Of a stretch of 64,000 nucleotides of DNA, positions 1 through 8,651 are shown piece after piece. The notes beneath the pieces were generated by a model. The model searched no databases. It worked only from the letters and a program-made list of their open reading frames with translations, and was not told the DNA's origin. Position 1 is the stretch's first letter; each line of letters begins with the position of its first letter. The DNA lies in the NCBI RefSeq assembly GCF_019145475.1, contig NZ_JAHTKI010000004.1:248001-312000 (forward strand), in the 5' to 3' direction. Both the position numbers and the translations under genes were made by a program. Source of the DNA: Pseudomonas botevensis (GTDB lineage Bacteria > Pseudomonadota > Gammaproteobacteria > Pseudomonadales > Pseudomonadaceae).

Positions 1-2633
1 AGGATCACCGGCAGGAACACGAAGTACAGCGACGGCAGCGCCTGCAGTTTGAAGTAGTGCGCCAGCGGCCCCATCGGCAGGAAGATGCCGATCGCCATGA
101 TGATTCCGGTCATCACCAGCAGCGGCATGGCTGCACGGCTCTGCAGGAACGGGATCTTCGGCGTGCGGATCATGTGCACGATCAGCGTCTGGGTCAGCAG
201 CCCGACCACGAACCAGCCGGACTGGAACAGGGTCTGGTGATCCGGGGTGTTGGCGTCGAACACGTACCACATCAGAGCGAACGTGGTGATGTCGAAGATC
301 GAGCTGATCGGCCCGAAAAACAGCATGAACCGGCCGACATCCCCTGGCTGCCAGCGTTGTGGCTGCTTGAGCATCTCGTCGTCGACGTTGTCGAACGGAA
401 TCGCGATCTGCGAGATGTCATACAGCAGGTTCTGCACCAGCAGATGCATCGGCAGCATCGGCAGGAACGGAATAAACGCACTGGCGACCAGCACCGAGAA
501 CACGTTGCCGAAGTTGGAACTGGCGGTCATCTTGATGTACTTGAGCATGTTGGCGAAGGTGCGCCGCCCTTCGAGCACGCCCTCCTCCAGCACCATCAGG
601 CTCTTTTCCAGCAGGATGATGTCCGCCGCTTCCTTGGCGATGTCCACCGCGCTGTCCACCGAAATACCGATGTCGGCAGTGCGCAGCGCCGGTGCGTCGT
701 TGATGCCGTCGCCCATGAACCCGACCACATGCCCGTTGCCCTTGAGCACCCGCACGATGCGCTCCTTGTGCGACGGCGTCAGTTTGGCGAACACGTTGGT
801 GGTTTCCACCGCCACGGCCAGTTCCGCATCGCTCATGCGCTCGACGTCGTTGCCCAGCAGCAGGCCTTGTTGTGCGAGGCCGACTTCGCGGCAGATCTTC
901 GCGGTCACCAGTTCGTTGTCGCCGGTCAGCACTTTCACCGCCACGCCATGCTCGGCCAGGGCCTTGAGCGCTGGCGCGGTGCTTTCTTTCGGCGGATCGA
1001 GAAACGCCACATAGCCGATCAGTGTCAGTTCCTGCTCATCGGCCAGGCTGTAGGTGTCGCGGCCCTCGGGCATCGACCGCGCCGCCACCGCCACCACACG
1101 CAAGCCTTCAGCGTTGAAGGCTGCGGTGACCTGACGGATCCGCGCCAGCAATTCATCGCTCAAGGCTTCATCGACTTCGCCATGACGGACCCGGCTGCAC
1201 ACCGCCAGTACTTCTTCCACCGCGCCTTTGCAGATCAATTGATGGGGCTGGCCGCTGCCTTCGACCACCACCGACATGCGCCGACGGTTGAAGTCGAACG
1301 GAATCTCGTCGACCTTGCGAAACGCCGTGCCGACCTTCAATTCACGATGGATTTCCACGTGCTCCAGCACCGCCACGTCGAGCAGGTTTTTCAGGCCGGT
1401 CTGGTAGTAGCTGTTCAGGTAAGCCATTTCCAGCACGTCGTCGGAGTCTTCACCCCAGACGTCGACGTTGCGCGCCAGGAAGATCTTGTCCTGAGTCAGG
1501 GTGCCGGTCTTGTCGGTGCAGAGCACGTCCATGGCGCCGAAGTTCTGGATCGCATCGAGGCGTTTGACGATGACTTTCTTGCGCGACAGGAACACCGCGC
1601 CTTTGGCCAGGGTCGAGGTGACGATCATCGGCAGCATTTCCGGGGTCAGGCCCACGGCAATCGACAGTGCGAACAGCAGCGCCTCGGTCCAGTCCCCTTT
1701 GGTGAATCCGTTGATGAACAACACCAGCGGCGCCATGACGAACATGAAGCGAATCAACAACCAGCTGACTTTGTTCACACCTTGCTGGAACGAAGTCACC
1801 GCGCGATCGGTCGCACCGACCCGCTGTGCCAGCGCACCAAAATAGGTGCTGTTGCCGGTGGTAAGAATCACCGCGACGGCGGTGCCCGAGACCACGTTGG
1901 TGCCCATGAACAGGATGTTTTCCAGCTCCAGCGGGTTGCGCGTGTCGCGATCCAGTTGACGAGGGAATTTTTCCACCGGCATCGATTCGCCGGTCATCGC
2001 GGCCTGGCTGACGAACAGGTCCTTGGCGCTGAGTACCCGGCAATCGGCGGGAATCATGTCACCGGCCGAAAGCACGATCAGGTCGCCCGGCACCAGTTGC
2101 TTGATCGGCAGTTCGGCACGCGGTACGTCCCGGCGCATCACAGTGGCGGTGTTGCTGACCATCGCCTTGAGCGCGTCGGCGGCCTGGTTGGATTTGCTTT
2201 CCTGCCAGAACCGCAGCAGGGTCGAGAGCACCACCATCGAGAAAATCACCACGGCGGCCTTGAGGTCTTCGGTCAGCCAGGAGATCACCGCCAGCAGGGT
2301 CAGCAGCAGGTTGAACGGGTTCTTGTAGCAGTGCCACAGGTGGGTCCACCACGGCAGCGGCTGCTCGTGCTCGACTTCGTTGAAGCCGTATTGCGCACGC
2401 AGGGCTTCGACTTCGCTGTCGCTCAGGCCGTCCGAATGCGTGCCGAGACTGGACAGCAGCACGCCGCTGTCGCAATGGGCGGCGTCGACCAGAGTGTTGG
2501 CCAGTGATGGCGGCACTTCACGGCTGACCGTGGTGTCGCTGATGCTTTCCAGCAACGCCAGCCGGCGAAAGTGCCGGGCGATGTGCCGGGTGCGCAGGAA
2601 GCCTGCGAAAAATTCCTTGAGCGTAAGTTTCAT
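1..2633 (-). CDS. mgtA: Magnesium-translocating P-type ATPase MgtA (3' end cut by window edge)
   Basis: This is an inner-membrane P-type ATPase of the Mg2+ import class (P3B), driving Mg2+ uptake with ATP. The minus-strand frame is open from the ATG at 2633 to the left edge, giving about 877 codons, so only a few tens of C-terminal residues should be missing. The phosphorylation motif DKTGTLT has its Asp at residue 374. The phosphatase-type motif TGES lies upstream of it, and the hinge motif GDGINDAP lies downstream. Hydrophobic segments surround the catalytic part and a C-terminal membrane block follows. It is oriented away from the pyoverdine genes and shares no operon with them. Nothing suggests damage. 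Family assignment is confident; the precise MgtA/MgtB paralogue cannot be settled here. Confidence 0.95.
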   Translation of the reverse strand, partial: MKLTLKEFFAGFLRTRHIARHFRRLALLESISDTTVSREVPPSLANTLVDAAHCDSGVLLSSLGTHSDGLSDSEVEALRAQYGFNEVEHEQPLPWWTHLWHCYKNPFNLLLTLLAVISWLTEDLKAAVVIFSMVVLSTLLRFWQESKSNQAADALKAMVSNTATVMRRDVPRAELPIKQLVPGDLIVLSAGDMIPADCRVLSAKDLFVSQAAMTGESMPVEKFPRQLDRDTRNPLELENILFMGTNVVSGTAVAVILTTGNSTYFGALAQRVGATDRAVTSFQQGVNKVSWLLIRFMFVMAPLVLFINGFTKGDWTEALLFALSIAVGLTPEMLPMIVTSTLAKGAVFLSRKKVIVKRLDAIQNFGAMDVLCTDKTGTLTQDKIFLARNVDVWGEDSDDVLEMAYLNSYYQTGLKNLLDVAVLEHVEIHRELKVGTAFRKVDEIPFDFNRRRMSVVVEGSGQPHQLICKGAVEEVLAVCSRVRHGEVDEALSDELLARIRQVTAAFNAEGLRVVAVAARSMPEGRDTYSLADEQELTLIGYVAFLDPPKESTAPALKALAEHGVAVKVLTGDNELVTAKICREVGLAQQGLLLGNDVERMSDAELAVAVETTNVFAKLTPSHKERIVRVLKGNGHVVGFMGDGINDAPALRTADIGISVDSAVDIAKEAADIILLEKSLMVLEEGVLEGRRTFANMLKYIKMTASSNFGNVFSVLVASAFIPFLPMLPMHLLVQNLLYDISQIAIPFDNVDDEMLKQPQRWQPGDVGRFMLFFGPISSIFDITTFALMWYVFDANTPDHQTLFQSGWFVVGLLTQTLIVHMIRTPKIPFLQSRAAMPLLVMTGIIMAIGIFLPMGPLAHYFKLQALPSLYFVFLPVI

Positions 2634-3221
2634 GGCTGCTACCCCTCTGGTCAGCCGGGAAACCGTCAAGCAGGTACGTCCACGCCCGCGCCACCGGAGC
2701 ATCCGGCAGGCCAGGGCCTGGCGCGCCGGTCAGAAAAGACAGGCGTGTCGACAGGCTGCGATCACGACGATGAAGTCGAAATCACGCTGTGTTTCAGTGT
2801 CGATGAGAAGGACGTCGGGACAGGGTCGTCATTGACCATGATCGGGATGCCGCTGCTCGCTGTTCGGCGAGACAACGGCACAAAGGAATGCGCGTTATCT
2901 TGCCGAGAATCTGCCGGTTACCGAGACCGGCCGACAACTGTCACTCGAACAAGTACCCACTGTGGGTCTCCGCTATTGATGAAAACGCGCGAAGCTTACG
3001 CCCCGGTATCAGGAGAGTAAACCCGCAAAAGGAAGTGTGACGGGGAATGTCGGGGTTCTTCAGGAAGGGTTCAGGTTCGGGATTTTTCGCGGCGTTTAAT
3101 GGCTCCTTCGCAAGCAGGCTCGCTCCCGCAATGGGGCTCTGCTGAACATAAATTTCGTGTTCACCAGAGTCCCTGTGGGAGCGAGCTTGCTTGCGAAAGC
3201 GATGTATCAGGCGACGAATGT
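2634..3221. other. Intergenic region upstream of mgtA, no gene
   Basis: About 590 bases lie between the mgtA start and the pvdA stop. I see no convincing gene. The right part holds an inverted REP pair that probably terminates pvdA transcription. The part next to mgtA is long enough to be a regulated 5' leader, but I could not identify a known Mg2+ riboswitch in it. Confidence 0.6.
3106..3199. repeat. Inverted REP pair (BIME-like)
   Basis: Two copies of the Pseudomonas REP core stand in opposite orientation at 3106-3130 and 3174-3199. They contain the typical GCTCGCTCCC / GGGAGCGAGC segments. The arms are imperfectly complementary. The element lies directly downstream of the pvdA stop codon and can fold into a long hairpin. 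Confidence 0.8.
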
Positions 3222-4559
3222 TTAGCTGGCCGTCGCCAGCAGCAGGTCCGCCACCGAACGGCTGTGCCCGCGCGGTTTGACATGCTCGTACAGCGAACCG
3301 GCGATTTCATCGGCGCGGATCGGCAGGATCGACAGCAGCGTATCGCTCAGACCGTGGCTGGCCTGGCAGAAGCCCTGCATGTACAGACCGGCCTTGCAGC
3401 GCTCGTCGGTGATCAGTTTGTAGTTGCGGTCGACTTCGAAGTCGCCCAGGTACTCTTCCAGCGGCGCCAGCAGTTTGCGGTGAGTCTGACGCTCGTAACC
3501 GGTGGCCAGCACCACGGCGTCGTAGTAACGCACGCTGACTTCGCCGGTGGCGGTGTTGCGGATCGCCAGCTCGATGCCGCGTTCGGTGGCCGTGGCTTTC
3601 TCGACGGTGGTCAGGGTGCGGAACGCATGACGGGCCACGCCGGAAACCTTCTGGCGATAGAAAATGCCGTAGATGCGCTCGATCAGATCGATGTCCACCA
3701 CCGAGTAGTTGGTGTTGTGGTACTCGTTGACCAGACGCTCACGCTCGCTGCTGTTCTGCTGGAAGATCAGGTCGGTGAATTCCGGCGAGAACACTTCGTT
3801 GACGAACGGGCTGTCGTCCGCCGGTTTCAGCGCCGAACCGCGCAGGATCATGTCGACCTGCACCGACGGGAACGAATCGTTCAGGTCGATGAACGCTTCC
3901 GCCGCGCTCTGGCCGCCACCGATGATCGCGATGCTCATGGGCTGGTTGTTGACGCAAGGCTGCTTGGCCATCTCGGCCAGGTACTGCGAGTGGTGGAACA
4001 CCCGGCCATCGTCCTTGAGCGCCTTGAACGCTTCTGGAATACGCGGCGTGCCGCCGGCGCTGACCACCACCGAACGGGCAGTACGGACGAATTGCTGGCC
4101 ATCGCTGCCACGGGAAATCACCCGCAGCGCTTCAACCTGATGGTTGTGCAGCACCGGCTCGATGGTCAGCACTTCTTCGCCGTAACGGCTCTGCTCGGTG
4201 AACTGCCCGGCGACCCAGCGCAGGTAGTCGTTGTACTCCATGCGGCACGGGTAGAAGGTGCCGAGGTTGATGAAGTCCACCAGACGACCGTGTTGCTTGA
4301 GGTAGTTGACGAACGAGTACGGGCTGGTCGGGTTACGCAGGGTCACCAGATCCTTGAGGAAGGAAATCTGCAGCTCGCTCTGGGTCGACAGGGTGTTGCC
4401 GTGCCAGCTGTAGTTGGCCTGCTTGTCGAGGAACAGCACATCCAGTTCGCCCTGGCTCGGGCCGCGCTCTTGCAGCGCGATGGCCAGGGCCAGGTTCGAA
4501 GGGCCGAAACCGACGCCGATCAGGTCGTGAACGATGGGCGATGCAATTGCCTGTGTCAT
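3222..4559 (-). CDS. pvdA: L-ornithine N5-monooxygenase PvdA
   Basis: PvdA hydroxylates the side-chain amine of L-ornithine using FAD, NADPH and O2. The N5-hydroxyornithine produced supplies the hydroxamate iron ligands of pyoverdine. The 445-residue protein starts MTQAIASPIVHDLIGVGFG. The FAD-binding motif GVGFGPSN is at residues 15-22, an NADPH-type GGGQSAAE motif lies in the middle, and the late ATGY motif of this N-hydroxylase family is present. Length is close to that of PAO1 PvdA (about 443). A purine-rich ribosome site (AGAGG) precedes the ATG. A PvdS-type promoter stands 100 bases upstream. Two NRPS modules in this window have pockets for hydroxyornithine, so the substrate is used locally. 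Confidence 0.97.
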   Translation of the reverse strand: MTQAIASPIVHDLIGVGFGPSNLALAIALQERGPSQGELDVLFLDKQANYSWHGNTLSTQSELQISFLKDLVTLRNPTSPYSFVNYLKQHGRLVDFINLGTFYPCRMEYNDYLRWVAGQFTEQSRYGEEVLTIEPVLHNHQVEALRVISRGSDGQQFVRTARSVVVSAGGTPRIPEAFKALKDDGRVFHHSQYLAEMAKQPCVNNQPMSIAIIGGGQSAAEAFIDLNDSFPSVQVDMILRGSALKPADDSPFVNEVFSPEFTDLIFQQNSSERERLVNEYHNTNYSVVDIDLIERIYGIFYRQKVSGVARHAFRTLTTVEKATATERGIELAIRNTATGEVSVRYYDAVVLATGYERQTHRKLLAPLEEYLGDFEVDRNYKLITDERCKAGLYMQGFCQASHGLSDTLLSILPIRADEIAGSLYEHVKPRGHSRSVADLLLATAS

Positions 4560-4658
4560 TTCCAGTGTCCTCTGGATGAACCCCCGAGCAGCGCGGAGGA
4601 AGAGCTTGGGTGACCGGCCGGCCCTGAAGCAGGACAGCAGGTCGTCTGTTGAGTAGGA

Positions 4659-4682
4659 ACGAGGACAGTGAAATAAAATTTA
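4659..4682 (-). promoter_or_regulatory. PvdS iron-starvation box for pvdA
   Basis: On the minus strand, TAAAT (4682-4678) is followed by exactly 16 bases and CGT (4661-4659). This is the published PvdS (-35/-10) pattern TAAAT-N16-CGT, correctly oriented toward pvdA. Confidence 0.88.
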
Positions 4683-4693
4683 ACGATGACGGC

Positions 4694-5176
4694 TCAATGG
4701 GCATCCCATTGTTTGATACGCACACGGCAATGCTTCATCGCATTGACGATGTGCTTTTCCACCAGCGCCTTGGAAATCCCCAGTTGCGCGGCGATCTCCG
4801 GGTGTGACAGGCCTTCGATCTTGCGCAGCAGAAAACTGTCGCGGCACAGCGGCGACAGTTCGGCCAGGGCACGCTGGAGCATGTCCAGGCGCTGACCGTG
4901 ATCGAGGGTGCTGTGGGGTGACGGGGTGAAATAGCGCTCTTCATTGTCGAGCACTTCCAGGGATTCGGACTGACGCAGGGCGTTGCGCCGATGGTCGTCG
5001 ATCACCAGGTTCAAGGCGGTGCGATACAGAAACGCGCGGGGTTGCTCGATCGGCGTTTCGCTGGAGCGCTCCAGCACACGCAGATAAGCGTCATGCACCA
5101 CATCTTCGGCAACCTGACGGTTGCCGAGCTTGGCGTTCAGGAAGCACACCAGCTCGCGATAGTAGTTTTCCAACAT
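4694..5176 (-). CDS. fpvI: ECF sigma factor FpvI
   Basis: This is an extracytoplasmic-function sigma-70 factor of the iron-starvation type. In P. aeruginosa FpvI directs transcription of the ferripyoverdine receptor gene fpvA. The protein has sigma region 2 near its N-terminus (DVVHDAYLRVLER, PRAFLYRTALNLVIDDHRR) and region 4 near the C-terminus (LSPLCRDSFLLRKIEGLSHPEI, then an HTH ending EKHIVNAMKH). The start at 5176 gives 160 residues, near PAO1 FpvI (about 159); an ATG at 5191 with an AAGGA farther upstream is an alternative. Synteny between pvdA and pvdR supports FpvI over PvdS. The anti-sigma gene fpvR, which lies next to fpvI in PAO1, is not here. A Fur-box-like site lies upstream. Confidence 0.87.
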   Translation of the reverse strand: MLENYYRELVCFLNAKLGNRQVAEDVVHDAYLRVLERSSETPIEQPRAFLYRTALNLVIDDHRRNALRQSESLEVLDNEERYFTPSPHSTLDHGQRLDMLQRALAELSPLCRDSFLLRKIEGLSHPEIAAQLGISKALVEKHIVNAMKHCRVRIKQWDAH

Positions 5177-5273
5177 GACTCCCGGCCGCATGGGTGCGGT
5201 TTCTGTCCTTGAGCCTGATATCCGGCCGCCTGTTGGGCAGTAGCAAGATAGTGGCAACTTGAGGTGCGTAATT

Positions 5274-5292
5274 TATAGTAATTCTCATATAG
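5274..5292 (-). promoter_or_regulatory. Candidate Fur box upstream of fpvI
   Basis: The minus-strand sequence CTATATGAGAATTACTATA matches the 19-bp Fur consensus at 12 positions by my count. It lies about 100 bases upstream of fpvI, in an AT-rich patch of an otherwise GC-rich region. Fur control of fpvI is known in P. aeruginosa; the site here is inferred by eye. Confidence 0.7.
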
Positions 5293-5363
5293 ATTTAAAG
5301 TGGTGTTTGTCGTTGCCCGACAAATAGTGCTGCTCTATACCTGTAACATCGTGTGTCCCGGCT

Positions 5364-5387
5364 TAAATTCCCTTCTATGTTCATCGT
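5364..5387 (+). promoter_or_regulatory. PvdS iron-starvation box for pvdRT-opmQ
   Basis: TAAAT (5364-5368), 16 bases, CGT (5385-5387), oriented toward pvdR with a leader of roughly 100 bases. It is independent of the Fur-like site for divergent fpvI. Confidence 0.88.
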
Positions 5388-5497
5388 TTACAGGACAGCT
5401 CCCCGTGTCTGTCGCCCCCCGCGACAGCGTTCAACGCTGCCCGATCCCTGCACGCACCGCTGAATGACGGGCCGATTTCCACTGGCCGGAACCCTGC

Positions 5498-6670
5498 ATG
5501 AAACGTCCCCGCCCCGCCCGACGCGCCCTGCTCGCCTCCCTTTGCGTGATCCCTGTCATTGCTGTTGCCGCCTGGCAAGTCATGCCCCCCGGCCGGGACA
5601 AGTTCGCCACCGTGCAGGTGAGTCGCGGCGACATCGAAAGCAGCGTCACTGCCCTGGGCACCCTGCAACCACGACGCTACGTGGACGTCGGCGCCCAGGC
5701 CTCCGGGCAGATTCGCAAGATCCATGTCGAGGTCGGCGACGTGGTCAAGGAAGGCCAGTTGCTGGTGGAAATAGACCCGTCCACGCAGAAGGCCAAACTC
5801 GATGCCGGGCAGTTTTCCATCGAGAATCTCAAGGCGCAATTGCAGGAACAGCAGGCCCAGCACGAGCTCGCGAAACAGAAGTATCAGCGCCAGCAAAACC
5901 TGGCCGCCGGTGGCGCTACCCGCGAAGAAGACGTGCAGACCGCCCGCGCCGAACTCAAGGCGACGCAAGCGCGCATCGACATGTTCCGCGCACAGATCCG
6001 CCAGGCCGAAGCCAGCCTGCGCAGCGATCAGGCGGAACTCGGCTACACCCGCATTTATGCACCGATGGCCGGCACCGTGGTCGCTCTCGATGCCCGCGAA
6101 GGCCAGACCCTCAACGCCCAGCAGCAAACCCCGCTGATCCTGCGTATCGCCAAACTGTCGCCGATGACCGTGTGGGCCGAGGTTTCCGAAGCCGACATCG
6201 GCCACGTCAAACCGGGCATGACCGCTTACTTCACCACCCTCAGCGGCGGCAACCGGCGCTGGAGCAGCACCGTGCGGCAGATCCTGCCAGTGCCGCCCAA
6301 GCCGCTGGATCAGACCAGCCAGGGCGGCGGCAGCCCCGCCAGTTCGAGCAAAAGCGGCAGCGCCCGCGTGGTGCTGTACACCGTGCTGCTGGATGTCGAC
6401 AACGCCGACAACGCACTGATGGCCGAGATGACCACCCAGGTGTTCTTCGTCGCCAACCAGGCGAAAAACGTGCTCACCGCTCCGGTCGCCGCCCTGCAAG
6501 GCACCGCCGTGGCGGATCGCCAGACCGCGCAGGTGATCGCCGCCAATGGCGACATCCAGTCACGCGAAGTGCAGACCGGCATCAGCGACCGCCTGAAGGT
6601 GCAGATTGTCGAGGGCCTGAGCGAAGGCGATCACCTGTTGATCGGCCCGGCCGACGGCAGCGGAGGCTAA
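5498..6670 (+). CDS. pvdR: PvdR, periplasmic adaptor of the PvdRT-OpmQ efflux pump
   Basis: PvdR is a MacA-like membrane fusion protein linking the inner-membrane ABC transporter PvdT to the outer-membrane channel OpmQ. The tripartite pump secretes new pyoverdine and recycles used pyoverdine from the periplasm. The 390-residue protein has an N-terminal hydrophobic segment (about residues 9-28), a lipoyl/barrel-sandwich half around residues 60-90, and a long alpha-hairpin rich in Gln and Ala (about 100-190). The second lipoyl half and a beta-barrel follow. The stop codon is directly followed by the pvdT ATG, so translation is coupled. Length matches the family. Confidence 0.95.
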   Translation: MKRPRPARRALLASLCVIPVIAVAAWQVMPPGRDKFATVQVSRGDIESSVTALGTLQPRRYVDVGAQASGQIRKIHVEVGDVVKEGQLLVEIDPSTQKAKLDAGQFSIENLKAQLQEQQAQHELAKQKYQRQQNLAAGGATREEDVQTARAELKATQARIDMFRAQIRQAEASLRSDQAELGYTRIYAPMAGTVVALDAREGQTLNAQQQTPLILRIAKLSPMTVWAEVSEADIGHVKPGMTAYFTTLSGGNRRWSSTVRQILPVPPKPLDQTSQGGGSPASSSKSGSARVVLYTVLLDVDNADNALMAEMTTQVFFVANQAKNVLTAPVAALQGTAVADRQTAQVIAANGDIQSREVQTGISDRLKVQIVEGLSEGDHLLIGPADGSGG

Positions 6671-8644
6671 ATGCAAACGCCCCTGATCGACCTGCACGAC
6701 ATCCGCAAATCCTACGGCGGTGGCGATGCGCCGCAAGTGCATGTGCTGCGCGGCATCGACCTGTCGATTCACGCCGGGGAGTTCGTGGCGATTGTCGGCG
6801 CGTCCGGCTCCGGCAAATCGACGCTGATGAACATTCTCGGCTGCCTCGACCGGCCAACGTCCGGCGAATACCGCTTTGCCGGCGAAAACGTCGCCGGCCT
6901 CGACAGTGACGAACTGGCCTGGCTGCGCCGCGAAGCGTTCGGGTTCGTGTTCCAGGGCTATCACCTGATCCCGTCCGGCTCGGCCCAGGAAAACGTCGAA
7001 ATGCCGGCCATCTACGCCGGCACGCCCGCCGCCGAACGCCACGCCCGCGCCGCCGCCCTGCTCGAGCGCCTCGGCCTGGCCTCACGTACCGGCAACCGCC
7101 CGCATCAACTGTCCGGCGGTCAGCAGCAACGGGTATCGATTGCCCGGGCGCTGATGAACGGCGGCCACATCATCCTCGCCGACGAACCCACCGGCGCCCT
7201 CGACAGCCACAGCGGCAAGGAAGTCATGGCGCTGCTCGACGAACTGGCGAGCCAGGGGCATGTGGTGATCCTGATCACCCACGACCGCGAAGTGGCGGCG
7301 CGGGCCAAACGCATCATCGAGATCCGCGACGGCCTGATCATCAGCGACAGCGCCCGGGACAATCCCGAGGCCCAGACCAGCGCCAACCCCGGCGCCCTGC
7401 AAGCGGTGGATCTGCGCAAGCGCCTGACCGACGGCGCGCAAGCCACCGGCGCCTGGAAAGGCGAGCTGGTGGACGCCCTGCACGCGGCGTGGCGAGTGAT
7501 GTGGATCAACCGCTTCCGCACCGCCCTGACCCTGCTCGGCATCATCATCGGCGTGGCCTCGGTGGTGGTCATGCTCGCCGTCGGCGAAGGCAGCAAGCGT
7601 CAGGTCATGGCGCAGATGGGCGCCTTCGGCTCGAACATCATTTACCTCAGTGGCTCGGCCCCCAACCCGCGCACGCCGCCGGGCATCGTCACCCTCGATG
7701 ACGTGGCGGCGCTCGCCAGCCTGCCGCAGGTCAAACGCATCATGCCGGTCAACGGCGCCGAGGCCGGCGTGCGTTTCGGCAACCTCGATCACCTGAGCTA
7801 CGTCGGCGGCAACGACACCAATTTCCCGAGCATTTTCAACTGGCCCGTGGTGCAAGGCAGTTACTTCACCGAGGCCGACGAACAGAACGCCGCCGCCGTC
7901 GCGGTGATCGGCCACAAGGTGCGCACCAAACTGCTCAAGGACGTGCCCAACCCTATCGGCCAATACGTGCTGATCGAAAACGTACCGTTCCAGGTGGTCG
8001 GAGTGCTTGCGGAAAAAGGCGCCAGCTCCGGCGACTCCGACAGCGACAACCGCATCGCCGTGCCCTACTCCGCCGCCAGCGTGCGTCTGTTCGGCACGCG
8101 CAATCCGGAATACGTAGCCATCGCCGCCGCCGACGCGCGCAAGGTCAAGGAAGCCGAGCACGCCATCGAGCAACTGATGCTGCGCCTGCACAACGGCAAG
8201 AAGGATTTCGAGCTGACCAACAACGCGGCGATGATCCAGGCCGAGGCACGCACGCAAAACACCCTGTCGCTGATGCTCGGTTCGATTGCGGCGATTTCGC
8301 TGCTGGTGGGCGGCATCGGCGTGATGAACATCATGCTCATGACCGTGCGCGAGCGCACCCGCGAGATCGGTATCCGCATGGCCACCGGTGCCCGTCAACG
8401 CGACATCCTGCGTCAGTTCCTCACCGAAGCGGTGATGCTCTCGGTGGTCGGCGGGATCGCCGGGATCGCCCTGGCGCTGATCGTCGGCGGCGTGCTGATT
8501 CTCAGCGAAGTAGCCGTTGCGTTTTCCTTGATGGCGGTGCTCGGAGCCTTTGGCTGCGCCCTCGTCACCGGTGTTGTCTTCGGCTTCATGCCGGCCCGCA
8601 AAGCTGCCCGGCTCGACCCGGTCACGGCCCTTACCAGTGAATGA
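6671..8644 (+). CDS. pvdT: PvdT, MacB-like ABC transporter (fused ATPase and permease)
   Basis: PvdT is the inner-membrane motor of the PvdRT-OpmQ pump. The first ~230 residues are the ATPase: Walker [10 protein letters not shown], signature LSGGQQQR, Walker [14 protein letters not shown] first membrane segment follows ([18 protein letters not shown], about residues 280-300), then a periplasmic MacB core domain. The C-terminal part has three further membrane helices, with the FtsX-like motif [13 protein letters not shown] between the first two. At 657 residues it is full length. It starts immediately after pvdR and is followed seven bases later by opmQ. Confidence 0.95.
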   Translation: MQTPLIDLHDIRKSYGGGDAPQVHVLRGIDLSIHAGEFVAIVGASGSGKSTLMNILGCLDRPTSGEYRFAGENVAGLDSDELAWLRREAFGFVFQGYHLIPSGSAQENVEMPAIYAGTPAAERHARAAALLERLGLASRTGNRPHQLSGGQQQRVSIARALMNGGHIILADEPTGALDSHSGKEVMALLDELASQGHVVILITHDREVAARAKRIIEIRDGLIISDSARDNPEAQTSANPGALQAVDLRKRLTDGAQATGAWKGELVDALHAAWRVMWINRFRTALTLLGIIIGVASVVVMLAVGEGSKRQVMAQMGAFGSNIIYLSGSAPNPRTPPGIVTLDDVAALASLPQVKRIMPVNGAEAGVRFGNLDHLSYVGGNDTNFPSIFNWPVVQGSYFTEADEQNAAAVAVIGHKVRTKLLKDVPNPIGQYVLIENVPFQVVGVLAEKGASSGDSDSDNRIAVPYSAASVRLFGTRNPEYVAIAAADARKVKEAEHAIEQLMLRLHNGKKDFELTNNAAMIQAEARTQNTLSLMLGSIAAISLLVGGIGVMNIMLMTVRERTREIGIRMATGARQRDILRQFLTEAVMLSVVGGIAGIALALIVGGVLILSEVAVAFSLMAVLGAFGCALVTGVVFGFMPARKAARLDPVTALTSE

Positions 8645-8651
8645 TCGATCT

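Noticed and set aside
57..2507. Plus-strand 816-codon frame opposite mgtA
   Set aside because: Antisense shadow of the P-type ATPase; the minus frame carries DKTGTLT and GDGINDAP motifs.
2380..3020. Open frames in the region upstream of mgtA
   Set aside because: They overlap the mgtA start on the other strand, have no ribosome site and show no family motif.
4694..5176. Reading the sigma factor as PvdS
   Set aside because: Its position between pvdA and pvdR and its length match FpvI; pvdS lies next to pvdL/pvdG in PAO1.
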